A stretch of DNA of 64,000 nt from Stenotrophomonas beteli (GCF_001431665.1 NZ_LLXV01000055.1:213842-277841), one strand, 5' to 3'; counted from the stretch's first letter, positions 45,584 to 55,123 are shown. A program made the numbers and translations. The notes: generated by a model not told the origin, from the sequence alone.

Positions 45584-47624
45584 TGAGGAGATGCTCCATC
45601 TTTTCGTGCCAAGTGAATTCAGCGGTGTGGTTAAGCGCAGCAATACCCAGCCTGCGAAGAACGATGATCTCGCTGCTGAGCCACTCGCCGATGAATCGGC
45701 GACTCGCGACTGGATCAACCGAGTCAATGTGCTGCCAGCCATGCCAGATCAGCGTGATTATCAGAGTCCAATTCTCGTAGTCGCGGTTCTGCGCGTGCGG
45801 AACGATAGAAGGACGGTGAAAGACGGAGATGTCGGTCCCCGCGGGTGCTTTCTCGATAAGGCCGAATAGGTCGCCAGTTCGCCTCAGTAGCACGGTGAGC
45901 TCGTTTAGGATAGATGCTGCAAAGACGGCGGAGTCTTTGTGCGCCAGGATTCGTTTAACGAGGTGATCAACCTGGGCATCGCCAGGAATAGTTAACTCCG
46001 CGTTGACCACTTCGGACAATCGTGTCCCTCTCGATTTCTCTTCTTCGCCCTCGGAACTCGGATTGAAGTCAGGGCGCGACGACTTGAATGGTTGCGAGAG
46101 CGATATGGATGGACGTAGCGCTGCGAGCAGATCGACCTTGAATGCCAAAGCTTCATGTCCTTCGGTGACCGTCTCGGGTACCTTCAACCCGAAGGGGAAC
46201 AGCCGCCCTAGCGCCAAGGTATCCTCAGAGGGGGATACGATCAGTCTCCAGAGCTTCGACAGTCCGGGCTTTATGTCAGTCGTCTGAGAAAGAGATATCC
46301 GAATTTGCTGCACCAGGAACGGGTGCAAGATTCTATGGTTGGCTAGCTTTTGAATCACACGTGACGCTAGGCCGTAGTCGCCAATGAGCTGTGCGAGCCA
46401 GCGCGCCAAATGCTCCGATTGCGGCGGCAGTCGTGCGAGGCGAGCGTCATGCACCCGAGGGAACAGCGGTTCAATGATCAGACTCGGGTAGGGAGGTGGG
46501 TAATCGCCCTCGTCTCGCGCCGCTTTTTCCGCTTTCTCGTGGATTGCCAGAATGTCAATCTCACGAAGCTCGAACTCGTCAAACCATTCAATGGGTGGGG
46601 GCGTCCTCATGTCTGCGAATACCTTGGCTCCATGGCCTGCGTCACTTGATCGCCCACACACAGCCCAGACGAGGTTCGCGACATCGCTTGGGTTGATGGT
46701 GGATGGGCGCTTAGGAGCAGTCCGTGCGATTAGACCGAGCGTGTTCTTGAGGTAGTCTTCCCGAGCATCGGCCCACCCGATGATCGTGTTCCGAAGATGC
46801 CGATGATCTTTGGTTTCTCGGTAGAAAATTGGCCTGAGATTACGATGGCCGTAGGGTGTATCGTCCGGATCCCCTCTTCCCTTGTGCGGCACAAAGATAT
46901 ATGCCGGCGAGCGCTTGGACGCCACGCGCGACGATGAGTTCTCGGCGGCAAAGGCATCCGTCATGTAACGAAGCACGGGATCGTTAAGGCTGTATCCAAT
47001 GAAGAGCACAGTGAAGTCGCTAAAGAGCCTAGCGACGAATCTTGCAGCCCATGCATCGGTCAAATAGGAGCGCCCGAAATCAGCACTCGTCATGACAAGA
47101 TGCTCGTTGGCACCCGCTTCGTCCAGTCGCCCATGCAAGTAGACCACGCTGCGCCAGGTTACTGCCTTGTCGTTGCGCGGGATTGGTAGGATGGGCCCAG
47201 AGTGAAGGTCCTTGCCGAACTTCCATGTGGTGCTTGCTTGCTCAAACAATGTATCGAAGTTCGTCGTAACGAGCCGAACACCAGCTTCGCCACGCAGCTT
47301 CGCGAGTCGAAGAATGGCTTTGTGCATGTCTAGCGAAGTTGGCGCCGCAGAAAGACATCTGCGGACAGCGTCTCGTACCTGCGCTCTTCCGAACTTGCCC
47401 TCGAGACTCCCCAGCATACGATCGGGCCAGAGCCAATCTGATGCCTTCGTTGGAGGGAGGGTCTCGGCAAGGTCCTCATAGCAGTACTTGACCAAGCCTA
47501 CATAGCTCGGGAGCCCAGCCCCCATTGAGATGCCCGCACCACAGAAGATCACTACACGATCATCCTCAAGCGACTGAACCAGCTCATCTGGAACGACGGG
47601 ACCTCCTTTGACGAACTTGGGCAT
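45576..47624 (-). CDS. SIR2-domain protein (defence-associated sirtuin, DSR1-like)
   Basis: The 682-residue protein has an N-terminal SIR2 domain with intact NAD motifs: CGAGISMGAGLPSY (GAGIS at 29-33), TTNFDTLFE (Asn122), YLHGRLDE (catalytic His164) and FIGYSLNDPVLRYM (about 209-221). The remainder is helical (LARWLAQLIGDYGLASRVIQ, WTLIITLIWHGWQHIDSVDP). CAGGAGG precedes the ATG. Defence sirtuins deplete NAD+ when phage proteins are sensed, causing abortive infection. The following ORF overlaps by eight bases and looks like the usual C-terminal part. Activity of this copy is unproven. Confidence 0.8.
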   Translation of the reverse strand: MPKFVKGGPVVPDELVQSLEDDRVVIFCGAGISMGAGLPSYVGLVKYCYEDLAETLPPTKASDWLWPDRMLGSLEGKFGRAQVRDAVRRCLSAAPTSLDMHKAILRLAKLRGEAGVRLVTTNFDTLFEQASTTWKFGKDLHSGPILPIPRNDKAVTWRSVVYLHGRLDEAGANEHLVMTSADFGRSYLTDAWAARFVARLFSDFTVLFIGYSLNDPVLRYMTDAFAAENSSSRVASKRSPAYIFVPHKGRGDPDDTPYGHRNLRPIFYRETKDHRHLRNTIIGWADAREDYLKNTLGLIARTAPKRPSTINPSDVANLVWAVCGRSSDAGHGAKVFADMRTPPPIEWFDEFELREIDILAIHEKAEKAARDEGDYPPPYPSLIIEPLFPRVHDARLARLPPQSEHLARWLAQLIGDYGLASRVIQKLANHRILHPFLVQQIRISLSQTTDIKPGLSKLWRLIVSPSEDTLALGRLFPFGLKVPETVTEGHEALAFKVDLLAALRPSISLSQPFKSSRPDFNPSSEGEEEKSRGTRLSEVVNAELTIPGDAQVDHLVKRILAHKDSAVFAASILNELTVLLRRTGDLFGLIEKAPAGTDISVFHRPSIVPHAQNRDYENWTLIITLIWHGWQHIDSVDPVASRRFIGEWLSSEIIVLRRLGIAALNHTAEFTWHEKMEHLLNG

Positions 47625-48166
47625 ATCAGCCTCCTGAGGCGTTGATGCCCATACTAAGCCGATAGTCGGGCTCTCGGGCCACAGAGTTCTTGGCGTTCAG
47701 ATACCACTTTGCGGGTTGGCCTAAATGGATGTAGTGGGGGGCGGCGGCAGCTATCCGCCGAGAACGGTGCCTTAGAGCTTGGCAGATCGGCCAGCAGTGC
47801 ATAGGTTTGCTTTCGGCCCAGGACGGTACTGGCGGAAGCAGATGGGGAGCTACTTCTTAAGATGGAAGACTGTTTCGATCTCAAGGATCAGGGTCTGGCG
47901 TTAGTGCCTGAGCTTGCGCGATCGCAACCGGAGTGCGAGAAGTAGTACTCCGATCTTGTCGAGCGGCCTGACGGATCATTGATCGCAGCTTTGGCCAAGC
48001 TCAGGCTCGTCTATTCTCGACTCGTTGGATACAAGTTAGTTCTGTTCCTGACGGACGTCGATAGAGGTGACTTTCCGTCGGGAAGCGAAGTCTGGAAGAT
48101 ATGACGTCATGCGTGCGCTCCTGGCCGAAAGCCAACATCAACAGAGCGCACGCCACTGAGAACCAG
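47625..48166. other. Spacer upstream of the SIR2 gene
   Basis: About 540 bases with mixed composition. A 27-codon frame (MEDCFDLKDQGLALVPEL...) near 47861 lacks support. No repeat family member, tRNA or credible gene is visible. The SIR2 promoter should lie at the left end. Confidence 0.5.
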
Positions 48167-48613
48167 ATGACCGTATTCGATCACTCCCTGGTAACCCTCC
48201 GGTTCTTCGGGGATGACCTCGTTCCAGCCGCGATCACTGCCTTGCTCGGCGCGAGCCCAACCGCTTCGCATCACAAGAGCCAGCAATTCACAGGCAGCCA
48301 ACCCGGCACCCTGCGCATTGCCAGCACTGGAAGCTGGCGACTCAGTGCGGCACGGCGTGAGCCTGAGGATCTGGAAGCGCAGATCTTCGAGATCCTCGAT
48401 CAGCTCACCGGCGATCTCGCTGCATGGCAGTCTCTGGCACCGTTCCGGCCGAACCTGTTCTGTGGCCTTTTCATGGGCAGCGGCAACGATGGTGTCTCGC
48501 TCTCGCCGCGTGCGCTGCTCGCCCTGGGGCAGCGCGGCATCGAACTCGGGCTGGACATCTACGATGCCGATGACGAAGAGCCCACGGCCCCGCGCCAAGC
48601 GCTCATCAGTTGA
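48167..48613 (+). CDS. DUF4279-type protein
   Basis: The 148-residue protein starts MTVFDHSLVTLRFFGDDLVP, followed by AAITALLGASPTASHHKSQQ, GSWRLSAARREPEDLEAQIF and LFCGLFMGSGNDGVSLSPRA. This order is what I recall for DUF4279 proteins, often immunity-type or toxin-associated genes. Upstream codons extend the frame to 48101 without a good start. Its last eight bases overlap the end of arr on the other strand. Confidence 0.7.
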   Translation: MTVFDHSLVTLRFFGDDLVPAAITALLGASPTASHHKSQQFTGSQPGTLRIASTGSWRLSAARREPEDLEAQIFEILDQLTGDLAAWQSLAPFRPNLFCGLFMGSGNDGVSLSPRALLALGQRGIELGLDIYDADDEEPTAPRQALIS

Positions 48614-49040
48614 TGATCTCCCCACTGCCCGAAGCAACAAACGCCTTCAACTGCCGGATGAACTCCGCGTCGTAGAGCTCCCACTCGGTAATCTCCCCCA
48701 CAATCCGCAGCGGCTGCGCACTTCGGTACGACCGCGTCGGGTTGCCGGGAAACTTCTTGTTGGTCACGTTCGGATCGTCCTCAAACGGACCGGTCGGCTC
48801 GACGATGTACACACGCGGCCGCCCTTCACCCCGGGCCATTTCCGCGGCCAGCCCGGCGCCTTTGGCAATCGTGGTGAAGTAGATGTGGTTCATCACCACG
48901 CTGTCGCGATAGTTGGACGTGAAGCCCGCGCTCAGCAACTCGCCCAACGGCAGATCGGCGCGGGTGCCGTGATAGAACGGCCCGGCGACCTGGTCGCAGG
49001 TGTCATGCGTAACGGGTGTCCATTCGGTGTCCTGTGCCAT
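48606..49040 (-). CDS. arr: Rifampin ADP-ribosyltransferase Arr
   Basis: The 144-residue protein matches Arr enzymes throughout: QVAGPFYHGTRADLPLGELL (NAD-binding His), VVMNHIYFTTIAKGAGLAAE, RVYIVEPTGPFEDDPNVTNK, KFPGNPTRSYRSAQPLRIVG. Arr inactivates rifamycins by ADP-ribosylation with NAD+. Length is typical. ATG 49040 follows AGGGGCAGTGCCG; a GTG six bases upstream would add two residues. No integron or transposon features adjoin it, so it looks like a resident chromosomal copy. Activity is inferred from conservation. Confidence 0.92.
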   Translation of the reverse strand: MAQDTEWTPVTHDTCDQVAGPFYHGTRADLPLGELLSAGFTSNYRDSVVMNHIYFTTIAKGAGLAAEMARGEGRPRVYIVEPTGPFEDDPNVTNKKFPGNPTRSYRSAQPLRIVGEITEWELYDAEFIRQLKAFVASGSGEIIN

Positions 49041-49139
49041 CGGCACTGCCCCTCACTGTCCTGCCGGATTGACAGGCCGGCGAGTCTAGGGCGCCGCAAG
49101 GGCCTTGCGGCAAGGCCCCATACGCGAAATACTCTGTAA

Positions 49140-49913
<774 letters not shown>

Positions 49914-49931
49914 CCCGTTCGGCGGCATGTT

Positions 49932-49955
49932 GTAGAGCCGAGCCTATGCTCGGCT
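49932..49955. repeat. SMAG repeat
   Basis: GTAGAGCCGAGC/GCTCGGCT element after the P-II gene, identical in core to 24502-24525 and 52023-52046. Confidence 0.85.
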
Positions 49956-49973
49956 GCATTTCGCGTGATGCAG

Positions 49974-50003
49974 GTAGTGCGGTCGAGCAAGCTCGACCCC
50001 TAC
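49974..50003. repeat. SMAG-variant repeat
   Basis: GTAG head with GGTCGAGC/GCTCGACC hairpin and CTAC tail, between the P-II gene and the kinase-like gene. Confidence 0.75.
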
Positions 50004-50016
50004 CAAAGCAAAGCAT

Positions 50017-50676
50017 TTACCGGCGCTTGGCCCACGTATAGAACCGCTTCCAGCCCTGGCGCACAGCGGCCACCCAGCCCGGGTCGGCCACCAGTGCGGC
50101 TTGTGCGGCACTCGGCGCCTGGCCGGTCACGCGCTGGCGGATCTTCAGCAGGTTCTTCATGTCGCTGCGGCGCATCTGCCGGCTCAGCGGGTTGCGCCGC
50201 AGCCAGCGCGGGGCGCGCCAGGCCGAGGTGAAGTCCAGCAGCACCGGTACGCCACCGCTGACCACCACGTTGGTGCCGTGCAGGTCGTTGTGGGTGATGC
50301 CGGCGGCGTGCAGGCGGCTGAGCGCGTGCTGCAGCTGCTCGAACACCTCGTTGCCGACGGCCTGTGCCGTGCTCAGGGTCTGGCCGGGGATGAACTCCAT
50401 GCCCAGCGCCAGCCCGCCCAGGGTACCGAGCAGGGCCGGGGCGTGCTTCCACCCGCCCAGGCGCTGCAGCATGCGCGCCTCGCGGCGCACCATCAGCCGG
50501 GCGATCAGCGAGACCGGGGTGCCGCGATAGCGGGAGTAATCCTTGACCACCGCCTCGCGCCCGTCCAGGCAGGTGCGATAGACATCGGGGGCGAGGAAGC
50601 GTTCGCCGCGCTTGAGCAGCAGCGGGCCGGCGGCGTCATCGCCGCAGGAGGAGGGGGGCAGGGCAGGAAGATACAT
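50017..50676 (-). CDS. LPS-kinase/RIO-like protein kinase
   Basis: The 219-residue protein has a minimal kinase fold: the ATP Lys region REAVVKDYSRYRG, the catalytic loop LHAAGITHNDLHGTNVVV (HxDLHxxN) and the DFG-like LLDFTSAW. Such short kinases include LPS core kinases (RfaY/InaA type) and RIO-like proteins. ATG 50676 starts MYLPALPPSSCG. It diverges from lpxO, a lipid A modifier, which favours an LPS role; this is inference from context. Confidence 0.75.
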   Translation of the reverse strand: MYLPALPPSSCGDDAAGPLLLKRGERFLAPDVYRTCLDGREAVVKDYSRYRGTPVSLIARLMVRREARMLQRLGGWKHAPALLGTLGGLALGMEFIPGQTLSTAQAVGNEVFEQLQHALSRLHAAGITHNDLHGTNVVVSGGVPVLLDFTSAWRAPRWLRRNPLSRQMRRSDMKNLLKIRQRVTGQAPSAAQAALVADPGWVAAVRQGWKRFYTWAKRR

Positions 50677-51111
50677 GTCGGGGTCTCGGACGACCCGGTG
50701 GGTGGCGCAGAGCGTCAAGCGAACCGGTGTTACAGGGAGTTACTAAGCTTTCGTTAATTTTAGTACCCGCCAGTTCGGTATTCCACGATTTGTCGGAGAA
50801 ATGTCGGGGTCGTGGCTGGAACAGTTCGTCGCGCCTGATCGGACAATTATGTCTCACTTGTCCTGCAGGTCATTGATGATCAATCACTTGCGTCGAATCG
50901 CCGGCACCCCGAGGGCGCTGGGCTGAATGCGGCGCACGCCCCGCTTGACCCCGGCGCACGCCCTGCCGACCATAAGCTGTTAATCCGCGACATCGGCGGC
51001 CGCCCCCCTTCGGCACGTCCCCGCTCCCTGCCGCGTTCCCCACCGGTGCTGGCCGCCAGGCCGTGCATCGCCCCCCGTTTCCCGTTCCGGCCACGGCTGG
51101 AGGAAAGTGCT
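50677..51111. other. Divergent regulatory region between kinase-like gene and lpxO
   Basis: About 435 bases without a gene. An AT-rich patch at 50740-50765 (around CGTTAATTTTAG) may be a promoter. GTTAC repeats lie at 50729 and 50739, ten bases apart, loosely like OmpR-family half-sites. The 5' half of lpxO's leader is G/C-rich. Confidence 0.45.
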
Positions 51112-52020
51112 TTGACCATCAAGATCGTCCTTGCAGTGCTGTTCGTCGCCTGCGTGCTGTACATCCATTTCCGCGGCAAGGTGCGTGCGCGCTGGTCGCG
51201 CCAGCTGCTGGACCATTCCAGTTTCATGGCCCCGATCAACGTGATCATGTACCTGTTCTCGAAGGTGCCGACCACGCCGTTCCTGGACCCGGGCAAGGAG
51301 CTGCCGCAGCTGGAGCCGCTGCGCCAGAACTGGCAGGTGATCCGCGACGAGGCGCTGGCGCTGCGCGATGCGCAGAAGATCGCCGCCTCCAGCAGCTACA
51401 ACGATGCCGGCTTCAATTCGTTCTTCCGCCGTGGCTGGAAGCGCTTCTACCTGAAGTGGTACGGCCCGTCGCACCCGTCGGCCAAGGCCATGTGCCCGAA
51501 GACCGTGGCGCTGATCGAATCCATTCCCGATGTGCGCGCGGCGATGTTCGCGCAGCTGCCGCCGGGCAGCGAACTGCGCCCGCACCGCGATCCGTTCGCC
51601 GGTTCGCTGCGCCTGCACCTGGGCCTGAGCACGCCCAACGACGATGGCTGCTACATCGTGGTGGACGGGGTGAAGAAGAGCTGGCGCGATGGTGAGTGGA
51701 TGATGTTCGACGAGACCTACATCCACCATGCGCACAACGAGACCGACCAGGACCGCGTGATTCTGTTCTGCGACATCGCCCGCCCGCTGCGCTTCGGCCT
51801 GCCGGGGCTGTTCAACCGCGCGGTGGCGGCCACGCTGCTGGCCGGTGGCGCCTCGCCGAACCTGCCGGGTGACCCGACCGGTGGCGTCAACAAGGCCTTC
51901 GGTGGCCTGTACAAGGTGCGCCTGAAGGCCAAGGCGCTGCGCGAGCGCAGCGTGGTGGCCTACCAGGTGATCAAGTGGGGCCTGGTGGTGGCGGTGATTG
52001 CCGGTATCTGGGCGCTGTGA
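51112..52020 (+). CDS. lpxO: Lipid A hydroxylase LpxO (Asp/Asn beta-hydroxylase family), TTG start
   Basis: The 302-residue protein starts at TTG 51112, eight bases after CTGGAGGA; the frame extends upstream without a better start, and 302 residues equals the Salmonella LpxO length. An N-terminal membrane helix (IKIVLAVLFVACVLYIHF) and a C-terminal one flank the dioxygenase domain. Fe(II) ligands lie in RPHRDPFAGSLRLHLGL and HHAHNETDQDRVILFCD. It hydroxylates the 3'-secondary acyl chain of lipid A, which affects outer-membrane stress tolerance. Confidence 0.88.
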   Translation: MTIKIVLAVLFVACVLYIHFRGKVRARWSRQLLDHSSFMAPINVIMYLFSKVPTTPFLDPGKELPQLEPLRQNWQVIRDEALALRDAQKIAASSSYNDAGFNSFFRRGWKRFYLKWYGPSHPSAKAMCPKTVALIESIPDVRAAMFAQLPPGSELRPHRDPFAGSLRLHLGLSTPNDDGCYIVVDGVKKSWRDGEWMMFDETYIHHAHNETDQDRVILFCDIARPLRFGLPGLFNRAVAATLLAGGASPNLPGDPTGGVNKAFGGLYKVRLKAKALRERSVVAYQVIKWGLVVAVIAGIWAL

Positions 52021-52022
52021 CT

Positions 52023-52097
52023 GTAGAGCCGAGCCTATGCTCGGCTTGATTTATCGCAACCTGTCCGAAGAGCAGCCGAGCATGGGCTCGGCTCTAC
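52023..52097. repeat. SMAG dimer (inverted pair)
   Basis: GTAGAGCCGAGC...GCTCGGCT (52023-52046) and its inverted copy (52074-52097) flank about 27 bases, starting two bases after the lpxO stop. Confidence 0.85.
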
Positions 52098-52105
52098 AGA
52101 ACGCA

Positions 52106-52135
52106 GAAACCCGCGCTGCTGCCAGCGCGGGTTTC
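52106..52135. terminator. Bidirectional terminator between lpxO and speE
   Basis: Perfect 12-bp arms GAAACCCGCGCT/AGCGCGGGTTTC with a 6-nt loop, followed by TTGTTT rightward. It serves convergent lpxO and speE. Confidence 0.8.
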
Positions 52136-52144
52136 TTGTTTGGA

Positions 52145-52999
52145 TCAGCCCTTCAGTGCCGCCTGAACGAACGGCGGGGTCACCAGCACGCCGGTATGCA
52201 GCGCGGCGGTGTAGTACAGGGTGTTGAAGGTCTTGGCGGCCGAGTCCGCCTGGCGGAAGTCGAAGCCGCTTTCGCCCTTGCGCGCCATGGTCACGCTCCA
52301 CCAGCCGGTGGGGTAGCACGGCTGCGGGAACGGCAGGGTCTTGAACGAACCGAAGCCGGCCTTGCCCATCTCGGCGCGCATTTCGTTGATCAGTTCCAGC
52401 TGCATCAGCGGCGACTCGGACTGCTGCACCAGGATGCCGTCGTCCTTCAGGGCCTTGAAGCAGCTCTCGTAGAAGGCCTTGTTGAACAGGCCTTCGCCGG
52501 GGCCGACCGGGTCGGTCGAATCGACGATCACCACGTCCACGCTGCCGGCCGGGCAGTTGGCCATGTAGGCCACGCCGTCGTCGAACAGCAGCTCGGCGCG
52601 GGCGTCGTCGTTGGAGTCGCACAGTTCCGGGAAGTGCTTGCGCGCCATCACCGTCACCTGCTCGTCGATATCGCACTGGGTCACGCTCTCCACGCCGCTG
52701 TGCTTGAGCACTTCGCGCAGGGTGCCGCAGTCGCCGCCACCGATGATCACCACGCGCTTGGGTGCGGCGTGGGTGAACAGCACCGGGTGGCTGATCATCT
52801 CGTGGTAGAAGAAGTTGTCCTTGCTGGTCAGCATGATGGCCCCGTCGATGGTCATCAGGTTGCCCCAGTCGGTGGTCTGGAAGATTTCGATCTTCTGGAA
52901 CGGCGACTGCACCTCGTCCAGCTTGCCGGTGATGCGGTAGCCGATGGCCGAGCCGGTGCGCTCGAAGTGTTCGATGTACCAGTTGTTGCTGTCAGTCAT
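52145..52999 (-). CDS. speE: Spermidine synthase
   Basis: The 284-residue protein transfers aminopropyl from decarboxylated SAM to putrescine. It carries the family motifs GNLMTIDGAIMLTSKDNFFY, YHEMISHPVLFTH, VVIIGGGDCGTLREVLKH, QCDIDEQV and VVIVDSTDPVGPGEGLFNKA. ATG 52999 begins MTDSNNWYIEHF as in homologues; the frame extends further upstream without a comparable start. It diverges from speA, so both genes of the arginine-to-polyamine route share one control region. Confidence 0.95.
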   Translation of the reverse strand: MTDSNNWYIEHFERTGSAIGYRITGKLDEVQSPFQKIEIFQTTDWGNLMTIDGAIMLTSKDNFFYHEMISHPVLFTHAAPKRVVIIGGGDCGTLREVLKHSGVESVTQCDIDEQVTVMARKHFPELCDSNDDARAELLFDDGVAYMANCPAGSVDVVIVDSTDPVGPGEGLFNKAFYESCFKALKDDGILVQQSESPLMQLELINEMRAEMGKAGFGSFKTLPFPQPCYPTGWWSVTMARKGESGFDFRQADSAAKTFNTLYYTAALHTGVLVTPPFVQAALKG

Positions 53000-53119
53000 G
53001 GAAGTACGGTCCTGTTCGGAGGGGGTAAAGCCGGGCTGGCGGGCGGGGCCGCGTGGCACAGATGCCACATCCGGACGGATCGGCCCGTTCAGGTTCAGAC
53101 CTGCCACGGGCGCGGGCGC

Positions 53120-53159
53120 GCATGATAACGAACCTGTGGGCATATAGGCGTTATCATGC
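53120..53159. promoter_or_regulatory. 11-bp inverted repeat in the speE-speA divergent region
   Basis: GCATGATAACG (53120-53130) and CGTTATCATGC (53149-53159) are exact reverse complements separated by 18 bases. The repeat ends about 32 bases before the speA start and 120 bases from speE. It could be an operator or an RNA hairpin in the speA leader. Confidence 0.6.
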
Positions 53160-53191
53160 CCCCCCTTTTATTTGCCACAAGGCCGACTGCA

Positions 53192-55081
53192 ATGACCGAT
53201 TGGTCCCTCGACCAAGCCCGCAAGACCTACTCGATCCCGCATTGGGCGGATGGTTATTTCGATGTGGATCAGGCTGGGCACATGGTGGTGAGACCGACCG
53301 GGGCCGATGGCCCGGTGGTGTCGCTGCCCAAGGTGGTGGACGCCGCGCGCGCGGCCGGTGCCAAGCTGCCGCTGCTGGTGCGCTTCCCGGACATCCTCGG
53401 CCAGCGCCTGGGCAAGCTGCAGGCGGCCTTCGCCCAGGCCCAGCAGGACTGGGACTACAGCGGCGGCTACACCGCGGTCTACCCGATCAAGGTGAACCAG
53501 CACCGCGGCGTGGCCGGCACCCTGGCCAGCCACCATGGTGAGGGCTTCGGCCTGGAGGCGGGCAGCAAGCCCGAGCTGATGGCGGTGCTGGCGCTGTCGC
53601 GCCCCGGTGGCCTGATTGTCTGCAACGGTTACAAGGACCGCGAGTACATCCGCCTGGCCCTGATCGGCCGCAAGCTGGGCCTGCAGACCTTCATCGTCAT
53701 CGAGAAGCCGTCCGAGCTGAAGCTGGTGCTGGAGGAATCCAAGGCACTGGACGTGAAGCCGGGCCTGGGCGTGCGCATGCGCCTGGCCTCGCTGGGCGCC
53801 GGCAAGTGGCAGAACAGCGGTGGCGACAAGGCCAAGTTCGGCCTGTCCCCGCGCCAGCTGCTGGACCTGTGGAAGTCGCTGCGCGATACCGAGTACGCCG
53901 ACTGCCTGAGCCTGCTGCACTTCCACATGGGCTCGCAGATTTCCAACGTGCGCGACATCGCCAACGGCATGCGCGAAGCCACCCGCTATTTCGTCGAGCT
54001 GTCACAGCTGGGCGCGAAGATCACCCACGTCGATGTGGGTGGCGGCCTGGGCGTGGACTATGAAGGCACCCGTTCGCGCAGCTTCTGCTCGATCAACTAC
54101 GGCCTGCATTCCTATGCCAGCAACATCGTGCAGCCGCTGGCCAACGCCTGCGAAGAACATGGCCTGACCCCGCCGCGTATCGTCACCGAGTGCGGCCGCG
54201 CGATGACCGCGCACCACGCGGTGCTGATCGCCAATGTCTCTGAAGTGGAGCAGGCGCAGGAAGGCCGCGTGCCGGACCAGCACGACGACGAGCCGGCGGC
54301 GATCCGTCACCTGCGCGAGATCCATGAGGAACTGGACGTGCGCCCGGCGGTGGAACTGTTCCAGGAAGCGCAGCACTTCCACGCCGAAGGCCTGGCCAGC
54401 TACGCGCTGGGCCAGATCGACCTGCCGCAGCGTGCGCGCATCGACGATCTGTTCTATGCCATCGCCCACGGCGTGCGCGCGCGCCTGAGCTATGACGAGA
54501 AGAGCCATCGCCCGGCGCTGGATGAGCTGAACGAGCGCCTGGTCGACAAGTACTTCGTCAACTTCAGCGTGTTCGAGTCGATTCCCGATGCGTGGGCGAT
54601 CGACCAGGTGTTCCCGATCGTGCCGATCGAGCGCCTGAACGAAACGCCGGACCGTCGCGGCATCATCGCCGACATGACCTGCGATTCGGACGGCATGGTC
54701 AAGACCTACGTCGAGAACGAGAGCCTGGACAGCTCGTTGCCGCTGCACGCGATCAAGCACGGTGAAAGCTACCGCATCGGTTTCTTCATGGTCGGCGCCT
54801 ACCAGGAAATCCTGGGCGACATCCACAACCTGTTCGGCGATACCGACGCGGTGGAAGTGCTGGCCGATGCCGATGGCTACGCGATCACCCAGCAGCGCCG
54901 TGGCGATACCACCGACGTGATGCTGGACTACGTGGGGTACAAGCTGGACGACCTGCGTGCGGCCTATGCCCAGCGCGTGGCGGCGGCCGGCCTTTCGCCG
55001 CAACGGGCGCAGGAACTGTCGCAGGCGCTGGAAGCGGGCCTGACCGGTTATACCTACCTGTCCGACGAACCGCTGGTCTGA
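53192..55081 (+). CDS. speA: Biosynthetic arginine decarboxylase
   Basis: The 629-residue PLP enzyme converts arginine to agmatine. The Schiff-base Lys is Lys100 in VYPIKVNQHRGV. EGFGLEAGSKPELM, HFHMGSQISNVRDI, VDVGGGLGVDYEGT and the second-half active-site region MTCDSDGMVKTYV are all present, as in SpeA (fold III decarboxylases). ATG 53192 gives MTDWSLDQARKTYSIPHW, matching homologues. It diverges from speE across an inverted repeat. Confidence 0.95.
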   Translation: MTDWSLDQARKTYSIPHWADGYFDVDQAGHMVVRPTGADGPVVSLPKVVDAARAAGAKLPLLVRFPDILGQRLGKLQAAFAQAQQDWDYSGGYTAVYPIKVNQHRGVAGTLASHHGEGFGLEAGSKPELMAVLALSRPGGLIVCNGYKDREYIRLALIGRKLGLQTFIVIEKPSELKLVLEESKALDVKPGLGVRMRLASLGAGKWQNSGGDKAKFGLSPRQLLDLWKSLRDTEYADCLSLLHFHMGSQISNVRDIANGMREATRYFVELSQLGAKITHVDVGGGLGVDYEGTRSRSFCSINYGLHSYASNIVQPLANACEEHGLTPPRIVTECGRAMTAHHAVLIANVSEVEQAQEGRVPDQHDDEPAAIRHLREIHEELDVRPAVELFQEAQHFHAEGLASYALGQIDLPQRARIDDLFYAIAHGVRARLSYDEKSHRPALDELNERLVDKYFVNFSVFESIPDAWAIDQVFPIVPIERLNETPDRRGIIADMTCDSDGMVKTYVENESLDSSLPLHAIKHGESYRIGFFMVGAYQEILGDIHNLFGDTDAVEVLADADGYAITQQRRGDTTDVMLDYVGYKLDDLRAAYAQRVAAAGLSPQRAQELSQALEAGLTGYTYLSDEPLV

Positions 55082-55094
55082 TCTCCAAGGGAAC

Positions 55095-55116
55095 GCCGGG
55101 CCTGGCCCGGCGCTAC
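55095..55116. repeat. SMAG-variant repeat
   Basis: GCCGGGC/GCCCGGC hairpin with CTAC tail, between speA and the DUF6122-like gene. Confidence 0.65.
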
Positions 55117-55123
55117 CGCTGCC

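Noticed and set aside
47640..47950. Possible small ORFs or a retron/ncRNA upstream of the SIR2 gene
   Set aside because: I saw no reverse transcriptase, no strong structured repeat and no consistent codon bias.
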